Assembly (NCBI GenBank): GCA_027011835.1
Contig: JALUZN010000095.1
Location: 1 to 12,541 of the forward strand
Length of the DNA stretch: 12,541 nucleotides
Direction: 5' to 3'
From: Draconibacterium sp.
Lineage (GTDB): Bacteria > Bacteroidota > Bacteroidia > Bacteroidales > Prolixibacteraceae
Both the position numbers and the translations under genes were made by a program. Within the stretch, counting starts at the first letter, position 1; every line of letters begins with the position of its first letter. The notes under the pieces are model-generated. The model saw only the letters and a program-made list of their open reading frames with translations. It had not been told where the DNA came from and did not search any database. Below are positions 6,813-12,541 of this stretch, one piece after another.

Positions 6813-6832
6813 AAAAACACTGTTATAACAGT
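6813..6832 (-). terminator. Short palindrome plus T run after the flavodiiron gene
   Basis: ACTGTTATAACAGT (6819-6832) is a perfect 14-bp palindrome. On the minus strand it is followed by G and five T (6813-6817), 46 bp past the stop of the flavodiiron gene. As RNA it would fold a 5-bp stem with a TATA loop, weak but terminator-like. It could instead be a protein-binding operator upstream of the next minus-strand promoter (6760-6767). Confidence 0.35.
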
Positions 6833-6878
6833 CTATTCCCAATACTGTGTTGGTTGGGTTGAAGTTATTTCTTGCTAT

Positions 6879-8075
6879 CTATTCCGGTTTTTCTAGTAAC
6901 TTGTCGGCCATTGCATCGGCAAGTTTTAATAGTTCCTCTTTATTGTTGGGTTTTAAAGCGCCCTTCTCTTCAACCGGTTCGTGCACAACTTCCCATTTAA
7001 TCTTTTCGGCAAAAGTTTTCAGATTCTTTACTCCGCCACCATTCCACGAGTAGTTGCCAAAAATTCCAAGTAAATGATTTTTAGGAGCCATGTGCTCAAT
7101 TGTAGAAAGCAAAATTTCGACATTTGGGAAAAGCGAGTTGTTATACGCTGCACTGCCCACAATAAATCCTTTGTATTTAAATATGTCGTTAATAATATAC
7201 GACGTGTGTGTTTTCGATGCGTCGTAAACACGAATGTTTTTAATACCGCGTTCGGCAATCCGGCGGGCAATAATTTCGGCCATTTTTTGCGTATTTCCAT
7301 ACATCGAGCCGTAAACAATTACAACGCCCCGGTCTAAATCGTACGAGCTCCATTTGTTGTAGCGGGTTAAAATCCAGTCGAGGTTTGAACGCCAAATGGG
7401 ACCGTGTGTAGCTGCAATCATTTTAATGTCGAGCGGGGCCAGTTTTTTTATGGCGCGTTGTGTGTGCGGGCAATATTTTCCTACAATGTTTGTGAAATAG
7501 CGCATCACTTCAACTTCATAAAAATCGAGATTAATTTCGTCGTCGAAAATTCCACCGTCGAGTGTGCCGTAACTTCCAAAAGCATCGCCCGAAAAAAGAA
7601 TTTTGTTTGTCTCCTCAAAAGTTACCATTGTTTCGGGCCAGTGAACCATCGGAATCATTTGGAATTGCAGGGTGTGTTTTCCAAGTTCCAGTTTATGGTT
7701 GTCGTGTACCAACAGAACATTTTTCGGAGTCATATAGTAGGCTTCAACAAACCCGAATGTTTTTTTATTTCCCACTAAAATTACATCGGGATATTTTTGA
7801 ATAAACGCTTTTAACGCTCCCGAGTGGTCGGGCTCCATATGGTTAATTATCAGGTAATCAACTTTCCGGTCGCCAATAATGTCTTCAATGCGGTCTAAAT
7901 AATCGTCGATAAACGAACGTTCAACAGTGTCGATAACCGCAATTTTTTCGTCGACAATTAAATACGAACTGTATGAAATTCCGTGCGGAATGGGCCAGAT
8001 GTTTTCGAATAAGTTGGTGCGGCGGTCGTTGAACCCCAAATAATAAATATCGTCGGCAAGATTTACTTGTTGCAT
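6879..8075 (-). CDS. fprA: Flavodiiron protein (A-type flavoprotein, O2/NO reductase)
   Basis: A cytosolic enzyme that reduces O2 to water and/or NO to N2O, protecting anaerobic metabolism. The N-terminal metallo-beta-lactamase-like domain (about 1-245) carries all expected diiron ligands: His79, Glu81 and Asp83 (HMEPDH), His145 (VHWPET), Asp164 (SGDAFG) and His224 (ATHGPIWR). The C-terminal flavodoxin domain (about 250-395) has an FMN phosphate loop YGSMYGNT (255-262). Length (398 aa) matches the basic class without rubredoxin or NADH-oxidoreductase fusion, so it needs a separate electron donor, and none is encoded beside it. It has its own promoter box (8110-8117) and is divergent from mltG. 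Whether O2 or NO is the main substrate cannot be judged from sequence; the symbol follows the family name. Confidence 0.93.
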   Translation of the reverse strand: MQQVNLADDIYYLGFNDRRTNLFENIWPIPHGISYSSYLIVDEKIAVIDTVERSFIDDYLDRIEDIIGDRKVDYLIINHMEPDHSGALKAFIQKYPDVILVGNKKTFGFVEAYYMTPKNVLLVHDNHKLELGKHTLQFQMIPMVHWPETMVTFEETNKILFSGDAFGSYGTLDGGIFDDEINLDFYEVEVMRYFTNIVGKYCPHTQRAIKKLAPLDIKMIAATHGPIWRSNLDWILTRYNKWSSYDLDRGVVIVYGSMYGNTQKMAEIIARRIAERGIKNIRVYDASKTHTSYIINDIFKYKGFIVGSAAYNNSLFPNVEILLSTIEHMAPKNHLLGIFGNYSWNGGGVKNLKTFAEKIKWEVVHEPVEEKGALKPNNKEELLKLADAMADKLLEKPE

Positions 8076-8109
8076 AATTAATCTTTTTAAGTTTTCTGAA
8101 ATTAAACAA

Positions 8110-8117
8110 CAAATGTA
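8110..8117 (-). promoter_or_regulatory. Candidate -7 box for the flavodiiron gene
   Basis: On the minus strand this reads TACATTTG, an exact TAnnTTTG match, 34 bp before the ATG at 8075. No clear -33 box is seen upstream. Spacing and orientation fit a short leader of about 25-30 nt. Confidence 0.55.
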
Positions 8118-8203
8118 ATAAATTTAGAATGAATGGAATTGTTTTTCACGCACGAGAGTTTGAATTTAGTTAGCAGCTAATTTTTCATTTCCCGAAGAAC
8201 GAC

Positions 8204-8211
8204 TATTTTTG
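8204..8211 (+). promoter_or_regulatory. Candidate -7 box for mltG, overlapping the upstream GTG
   Basis: TATTTTTG is an exact TAnnTTTG match whose last base is the first base of the GTG at 8211. Transcription would begin a few bases further on, so the GTG could not be translated from this promoter and the start would move to the ATG at 8229 or 8256. No clear -33 box. Confidence 0.45.
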
Positions 8212-8228
8212 TGCAAAAGCGTAAGTTT

Positions 8229-9290
8229 ATGTCCATAGAACACAAAAGCCGGATAATGACTTTCCCCAAGGTTGGAAAGTTTATTATCATATTTTTTGCA
8301 CTTGCATTTATTGTTGTTGGTATCCGCGCCTGGCAGCTATATCAATACATTTTTCAGGAAAATGTAAAGAGTAATTACATTTTATATATTCCCAAAGATG
8401 CAACTTTTACACAAGTTACCGATAGTCTGACAATTCATAATATTCTTATTTCTGAAAAAGCTTTCAACTGGGTTTCGAAAAAGAAAAATTACCGGGAGAC
8501 GATAAAACCCGGTCGGTATTTGCTGAAAAAAGGAATGAATACCAACCAGATTGTAAATGTTTTGCGTAGTGGAATTCAGGAACCTGTGAATTTAACTTTT
8601 AACAATGTGAGGTTTAAAGAAGATTTGGCTGGGAAGGTTAGTAAATATATCTGGGCCGACTCTCTCTCGGTTCTGAACCTTTTTTCGAACGATTCATTGA
8701 TTGTTGAATATGGGTTTACTCCCGAAACTTTTCGTACGATGTTTATTCCCAATACGTACCAGTTTTACTGGACGACTTCGGCTAAAGAATTTGCGCAACG
8801 AATGAAAAAAGAGTACGATAAATTCTGGACAGAAAAACGAAAAGAGAAAGCAAAACAGATTGGCCTCTCGCCGCAGGAGGTAATAATTTTGGCCTCAATT
8901 GTTGAGAGCGAAACGGTGAAACCCGACGAGATGAAACGCATTGCCGGAGTCTATTTAAACCGGCTGAAACGGGGTATTTTGTTGCAAGCCGACCCAACCG
9001 TAAAATACGCCGTTGGCGACTATTCCATTAAGCGGGTTCTGAACAAACACCTCGAAATCGACTCGCCATACAATACGTATAAATATGCAGGTTTGCCTCC
9101 GGGGCCAATTATGTTTCCCGAAACATCGGCAATTGATGCAGTTCTCGATTACGAAAAACACAGCTATATTTATATGTGTGCAAAAGAGGATTTCTCGGGG
9201 TATCATAATTTTGCAAAAACGTTGGCACAGCACAACCGGAATGCTGCAAAATACAGGGCAGCATTAAACAAAAATAAAATTTGGAAATAG
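8229..9290 (+). CDS. mltG: Endolytic murein transglycosylase MltG (YceG-like)
   Basis: An inner-membrane lytic transglycosylase that cuts nascent peptidoglycan strands and limits glycan chain length. The frame is open from a GTG at 8211 (359 aa); I prefer the ATG at 8229 (353 aa) because a promoter box ends at 8211. Residue numbers here count from 8211. One membrane anchor lies at about 23-41, then a LysM-like region (about 55-125), then the catalytic domain with ILASIVESET (226-235), where Glu232 matches the catalytic Glu218 of E. coli. Family motifs LQADPTVKYAVG (258-269), YNTYKYAGLPPGPI (287-300) and a late His-Asn (332-333) are also present. Length is normal. It is divergent from the flavodiiron gene and converges on murB across 71 bp without an obvious terminator. 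Confidence 0.92.
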   Translation: MSIEHKSRIMTFPKVGKFIIIFFALAFIVVGIRAWQLYQYIFQENVKSNYILYIPKDATFTQVTDSLTIHNILISEKAFNWVSKKKNYRETIKPGRYLLKKGMNTNQIVNVLRSGIQEPVNLTFNNVRFKEDLAGKVSKYIWADSLSVLNLFSNDSLIVEYGFTPETFRTMFIPNTYQFYWTTSAKEFAQRMKKEYDKFWTEKRKEKAKQIGLSPQEVIILASIVESETVKPDEMKRIAGVYLNRLKRGILLQADPTVKYAVGDYSIKRVLNKHLEIDSPYNTYKYAGLPPGPIMFPETSAIDAVLDYEKHSYIYMCAKEDFSGYHNFAKTLAQHNRNAAKYRAALNKNKIWK

Positions 9291-9361
9291 ATTTTTGATT
9301 AAGGAATCTGCCTGTTTTATTGCCCCAAAAAGATGAGGGCTGAATATGGCATGAGAATTCG

Positions 9362-10378
9362 TTATACGCAATTTACTTCGCGTTCCAGTTCGATGCCAAA
9401 TTTTTCGAGAACCGACTTTTTTATCTCTTCCGAAAGGTTATAAATTTCTTTTCCGGTGGCGTTTCCATAGTTTACAATTACAAGTGCTTGTTTATTGTGA
9501 ACGCCAAAATCGTTTTTGCGGTAACCTTTCCATCCGGCTTTTTCAATTAACCACCCGGCAGCCAGTTTTACCTTTTCTTCTCCGGCACTATAACCCGGTA
9601 CCTCACCAAATTCTTTTTCAATTTTTTTAGCAACGGCAATATCAACCACAGGATTTTTAAAAAAGCTTCCGGCGCTGCCTGTTTCCGTAATTTCGGGGAG
9701 TTTCTCGGTGCGTATTTCGGTTACTGCTCTTTTTATGTTTTCGAGATTAATCTCGCCGAACCGGGCAACTTTCTGTTCGAGTGCTTTGTAATTTAGTTTA
9801 TACTCGGGAAATTTATCTAATTTAAATGTAACCGATAAAATAATAAACTTCTCCTTCAACCGGGTTTTAAAAATGCTGTTCCGGTAGGCAAACGAACACG
9901 CTGAATTTGTATATTCCACAATTCGTTGCTCGCTTAAATCGTAACCTTTTACTTTCTCTATTATATTCGCAACTTCCTGTCCGTAGGCACCAATGTTCTG
10001 AACCGGTGCCGCACCAACCGTTCCGGGAATAAATGCAAGATTCTCTGCTCCGCCAAACCCATAATCGACACAATACTTTACAAACTCGTCCCAGTTTTCA
10101 CCTGCGCCTGCTTCAATCCAAATGTTTTGGCGGTCTTCGTTTACAACCTCCACTCCCGGTACATTCGGATGAATAACCAGCCCGTCGAAATCGTTTAAAA
10201 ACAGAATGTTACTTCCTTCGCCCAGAATTAAAACTTTTTCCTCTTGCCAGCTTTTGTTCGAGTCTAAAAAAATATCCAGATCTTCGGCTTCGGTAAATTC
10301 AAAAAAATATTTTGCTTTTACATCAATTCCAAAAGTGTTGTGCGACTTTAACGAGTAGTTTTCAAGAAAACGAATCAT
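9362..10378 (-). CDS. murB: UDP-N-acetylenolpyruvoylglucosamine reductase (MurB)
   Basis: An FAD enzyme that uses NADPH to reduce UDP-GlcNAc-enolpyruvate to UDP-MurNAc, the second committed step of peptidoglycan synthesis, in the cytosol. The frame is open from an ATG at 10411 (349 aa), but family homology begins at Met12, so the start at 10378 (338 aa) is chosen; a promoter box at 10390-10397 agrees. Counting from 10411: FAD-binding GEGSN (64-68) and IPGTVGAAPVQNIGAYG (128-144), catalytic Arg177 in AYRNS, proton donor Ser249 in GSFFKNP, and Glu345 near the C-terminus. It has the extra region before the C-terminus typical of type I MurB (E. coli-like, with Tyr175-Arg176-type loop as AYR). It is divergent from the glycosyltransferase gene. 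Confidence 0.95.
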   Translation of the reverse strand: MIRFLENYSLKSHNTFGIDVKAKYFFEFTEAEDLDIFLDSNKSWQEEKVLILGEGSNILFLNDFDGLVIHPNVPGVEVVNEDRQNIWIEAGAGENWDEFVKYCVDYGFGGAENLAFIPGTVGAAPVQNIGAYGQEVANIIEKVKGYDLSEQRIVEYTNSACSFAYRNSIFKTRLKEKFIILSVTFKLDKFPEYKLNYKALEQKVARFGEINLENIKRAVTEIRTEKLPEITETGSAGSFFKNPVVDIAVAKKIEKEFGEVPGYSAGEEKVKLAAGWLIEKAGWKGYRKNDFGVHNKQALVIVNYGNATGKEIYNLSEEIKKSVLEKFGIELEREVNCV

Positions 10379-10389
10379 GCTTTTTTCGG

Positions 10390-10397
10390 CAAAGATA
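10390..10397 (-). promoter_or_regulatory. Candidate -7 box for murB
   Basis: On the minus strand this reads TATCTTTG, an exact TAnnTTTG match, only 11 bp before the ATG at 10378 and downstream of the alternative ATG at 10411. If used, the message would have a leader of just a few bases. A TTTTG lies 11 bp upstream, which is too close for a normal -33 element. Confidence 0.45.
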
Positions 10398-10493
10398 AAA
10401 GAAGAATTCAAAATCAGGTTTTATTTTTTTTGAACGAAGAAATTATCCGAATCACAATATTGACTTCCGTTAAAAGTTTTATATATGTAAACT

Positions 10494-11648
10494 GTGTGGA
10501 TTGAGTATATTAGCAGAAAATTTGCAAACTTATTGAAAACAAACAGAAAAAATATAGTTGTTTCGGTTACCAACGATTTGGTTGGCGACAACCGCGTGCA
10601 TAAAGTTTGTTGCTCGTTAACCGAAATGGGGTTCGAAGTTTTGCTGGTGGGGCGAAAGTTGCCGGGGAGTTTGCACGTTAAAAACCGGCAGTACAAAACC
10701 AAACGTTTTAAATTGCTTTTTAAAGCCGGAGCTCTGTTTTATGCCGAATACAATTTCCGGTTGTTGCTTTTCTTACTTTTTTCTAAAACCGACATGTTGC
10801 TTGCTAACGACCTCGATACATTAACAGCCAATTTTATTGCTTCAAAAATTAAAAGGAAACCGCTTGTTTACGACAGTCACGAATATTTTACCGAAGTTCC
10901 GGAATTGATAAATCGCCCAAAAGTAAAACGAATTTGGGAGTGGCTTGAAAAAAAGATGGTTCCGAAAATCGATTTTGCGTATACGGTTTGTGATTCGATA
11001 GCCGAAATCTACCGGAATAAATACGGAACCGATTTTCAGGTAATTCGTAATGTGCCGAAAGCTGCAACCTATTTCCGAAAAGAGGAGAGCGAAACGAAGA
11101 GCGAAAAGGTAGTAATTTACCAGGGAGCAATTAATGTGGGGCGCGGATTAGAACAGGCAATTCTGGCAATGAAACAGGTTGCCGGTGCCAGGCTTGTAAT
11201 TGCCGGCGACGGCGATATAAAAAGCAAATTAGAGAAACTTGCCGAACGCGAAAAATTAACCGACAAAGTTACCTTTACAGGGAAAATTCCGCTCGACGAA
11301 CTGGCTGCTCTTACTTCGCGTGCCAGCCTCGGGCTTTCGATAGAAGAAGATTTAGGATTGAATTACCGGTACGCACTGCCTAATAAATTGTTCGATTATA
11401 TTCAGGCGCGGGTTCCGGTGTTGGTTTCCAACTTGCCCGAAATGGCTGCAATTGTCAATCGATATAAAATAGGCGAAATAACCACTTCGCTAGAACCGGA
11501 TGTTTTAGCAGCTAAAATTAATTCGGCACTTACCGACAGGAAAAAAAGAGAAGTGTGGAATGCCAACTTACCCGAAGCAGCAAAAGTGTTAACCTGGGAA
11601 ATAGAGGAGAAAAAGCTTTATGAAATCTTTTCGAAGTTTGTAGGTTAA
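10494..11648 (+). CDS. GT4-type glycosyltransferase (GT-B fold)
   Basis: A probable retaining glycosyltransferase of the GT4 type, transferring a sugar from a nucleotide donor to an envelope glycan or lipid; donor and acceptor are not identifiable. The N-terminal Rossmann half (about 20-190) has the acceptor-side start VTNDLVGDNRVHK (25-37) and YDSHEYFTE (126-134). The C-terminal half (about 204-384) has the donor-side QGAINVGRG (210-218), VIAGDGD (235-241) and the region around PNKLFDYIQARVPVL (296-310), where related enzymes use a Glu that is Asp301 here. No in-frame ATG exists before residue 45, which is inside the fold; the first available start is GTG at 10494, with TTG at 10533 (residue 14) as alternative and a stop at 10488. 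No signal peptide is seen; a hydrophobic patch near 88-97 may touch the membrane. It ends 17 bp from the convergent ftsE. Confidence 0.85.
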   Translation: MWIEYISRKFANLLKTNRKNIVVSVTNDLVGDNRVHKVCCSLTEMGFEVLLVGRKLPGSLHVKNRQYKTKRFKLLFKAGALFYAEYNFRLLLFLLFSKTDMLLANDLDTLTANFIASKIKRKPLVYDSHEYFTEVPELINRPKVKRIWEWLEKKMVPKIDFAYTVCDSIAEIYRNKYGTDFQVIRNVPKAATYFRKEESETKSEKVVIYQGAINVGRGLEQAILAMKQVAGARLVIAGDGDIKSKLEKLAEREKLTDKVTFTGKIPLDELAALTSRASLGLSIEEDLGLNYRYALPNKLFDYIQARVPVLVSNLPEMAAIVNRYKIGEITTSLEPDVLAAKINSALTDRKKREVWNANLPEAAKVLTWEIEEKKLYEIFSKFVG

Positions 11649-11665
11649 CTCAACGCACAGAATTT

Positions 11666-12376
11666 TTAACCAAGTAAATTATCGAAATTAACCAACGAGT
11701 TACTCCTTCCCGAATCATTAATTTTTCCATTAGAGCAAACCAGTGTTCGTGCCGGTTTCTTTGCAATTGATGCATAATCGTGCGTAGCCATTATTATGGT
11801 TTTCCCTTCGTTGTTGAGCCTGATAAAGAGGTCGATAATTTGCTCCGAGGTTTCGGGGTCGAGGTTTCCGGTGGGTTCGTCGGCAAGAATTAATTCGGGA
11901 TTGTTAAGAATAGCGCGTGCAATTACAACTCGCTGTTGCTCTCCACCGCTTAACTCGTGGGGCATTTTCTCCAATTTATTTAGCGCGCCTACACTTTTTA
12001 AAACCTCGTTTATGCGATTGTCGATTTCAGTTCTGTTTTTCCACCCGGTAACTTTTAAAACGAATGCAAGATTTTCGTACACATTTCTGTCGGTAAGCAG
12101 TCTGAAATCCTGAAAAACCACGCCCAGTTTTTTTCGTAATTCCGAAATCTCCTTCTCTTTTATTTTCATCAGTTGATAACCCAAAACCGTTCCGCTTCCC
12201 TTAATTAAACTTATCTCGGCATTCAACGTTTTTATCAGACTGGTTTTTCCGGTACCCACTTTCCCAACAATGTACACAAATTCGCCTCTATTAACCGTTA
12301 AATTTACATTGGTAAGAACACGATGTTCTTGCTGATAAATATCTGCTCCGGCCAAATCGATAACCTTGTTGCTCAT
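11666..12376 (-). CDS. ftsE: Cell-division ABC ATPase FtsE
   Basis: The ATP-binding subunit of the FtsEX complex, which at the inner face of the membrane controls peptidoglycan hydrolases during division. The 236 residues contain Walker A GKVGTGKT (38-45), Q-loop Gln89 in VFQDFRLL (87-94), signature LSGGEQQR (142-149), Walker B LILADEP (162-168) and switch His199 in ATHD. VFQDFRLL with NVYENLAF (98-105) is characteristic of FtsE rather than LolD or MacB ATPases. The C-terminus runs slightly beyond the ABC core. No ftsX is adjacent downstream, where the gene converges on the glycosyltransferase, so the permease partner must be elsewhere, as in other Bacteroidota that I recall. A different lipoprotein- or substrate-export ATPase is the main alternative. 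Confidence 0.88.
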   Translation of the reverse strand: MSNKVIDLAGADIYQQEHRVLTNVNLTVNRGEFVYIVGKVGTGKTSLIKTLNAEISLIKGSGTVLGYQLMKIKEKEISELRKKLGVVFQDFRLLTDRNVYENLAFVLKVTGWKNRTEIDNRINEVLKSVGALNKLEKMPHELSGGEQQRVVIARAILNNPELILADEPTGNLDPETSEQIIDLFIRLNNEGKTIIMATHDYASIAKKPARTLVCSNGKINDSGRSNSLVNFDNLLG

Positions 12377-12452
12377 ACGTTAATTTGAAATATTTGGTAA
12401 AATAAACGTAAAAAATTTAATTGCCTGCATAATAAACGAAAGAAATAAACAG

Positions 12453-12467
12453 TTTCTTGTTAAGAAA
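12453..12467. repeat. Small inverted repeat upstream of ftsE
   Basis: TTTCTT and AAGAAA flank a 3-bp GTT spacer, 77 bp before the ftsE start. It could be an operator in the divergent ftsE promoter region, but it is short and may be chance. Confidence 0.3.
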
Positions 12468-12521
12468 TCAAAACGGTTTTGCGCGAATAGTGACGGAGAT
12501 TGAGCTATTTTGTAAAATTAA

Positions 12522-12541
12522 ATGGCAGGTAAAGTTTTAAC
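12522..12541 (+). CDS. Possible start of a gene running off the right edge
   Basis: An ATG at 12522 opens a frame reading Met-Ala-Gly-Lys-Val-Leu before the window ends. It is divergent from ftsE, and a -7-like TATTTTG (12506-12512) lies 9 bp upstream, with TTTTG (12477-12481) 24 bp before that. Six codons are too few to identify a product, so this is only a plausible gene start. Confidence 0.3.

Noticed and set aside
7074..7804. Several plus-strand frames opposite the flavodiiron gene
   Set aside because: The minus-strand protein has every diiron ligand and the FMN loop; the opposite frames have no motif.
9291..9361. Bidirectional terminator between mltG and murB
   Set aside because: Only a 4-bp GCCC/GGGC pairing is visible, with no adequate stem or T run.
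10421..10702. Minus-strand 93-codon frame across the murB/glycosyltransferase gap
   Set aside because: It runs antisense into the glycosyltransferase N-terminal domain, and its product shows no recognisable motif.
11796..12113. Plus-strand 105-codon frame opposite ftsE
   Set aside because: Antisense to the ABC signature and Walker B region; a shadow.
1..12541. CRISPR array, insertion sequence, defence system or tRNA
   Set aside because: No regularly spaced repeats, transposase, terminal inverted repeats, defence-type domains or cloverleaf-like sequence were seen.

Overview
The window looks like a piece of a Bacteroidota chromosome, probably from the Bacteroidales/Marinilabiliales side. This rests on four things. 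The sequence is moderately AT-rich. Start codons lack clear Shine-Dalgarno sequences. Several intergenic gaps hold exact matches to the Bacteroidota -7 promoter box TAnnTTTG. The gene set fits too: a short ACT-type SerA, a GH109-type oxidoreductase-fold glycosidase with a Tat signal, a flavodiiron protein, and an FtsE without an adjacent FtsX. I see no mobile element, CRISPR array, rRNA or tRNA. Most of it reads as ordinary chromosomal housekeeping and accessory metabolism.

Layout. Positions 1-542 hold no convincing gene, but they contain a palindrome, promoter-like boxes and one 29-codon hydrophobic ORF. Then come serA (phosphoglycerate dehydrogenase) and tkt (transketolase), 21 bp apart on the + strand and closed by a strong intrinsic terminator. 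A monocistronic GH109 family gene (probable alpha-N-acetylgalactosaminidase, Tat-exported) follows, with its own GAAA-loop terminator. Facing it on the - strand is a two-gene unit: a membrane coiled-coil protein of unknown function, then a Tat/lipoprotein SGNH esterase. Upstream on the - strand is a flavodiiron protein, divergent from mltG (+), which is convergent with murB (-). murB is divergent from a GT4 glycosyltransferase (+), which converges with ftsE (-) across only 17 bp. At the right edge an ATG on the + strand may begin another gene.

How the genes relate. SerA and transketolase both draw on central carbon metabolism (3-phosphoglycerate and pentose/triose phosphates) and probably share a transcript. 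GH109 and the SGNH hydrolase are both exported and would act on glycans or their ester substituents outside the cytoplasm, but they lie on opposite strands and nothing shows they are linked. MltG, MurB and FtsE all serve peptidoglycan synthesis and division, a loose envelope cluster of separately transcribed genes. The flavodiiron protein suggests a need to detoxify O2 or NO, as in an anaerobe or microaerophile.

The most useful points for a reader are start-site corrections for mltG and murB implied by promoter boxes, the uncharacterised coiled-coil membrane protein, the AT-rich leader before serA, and the duplicated 16-bp element before the GH109 gene. I did not find a clearly new biological system.
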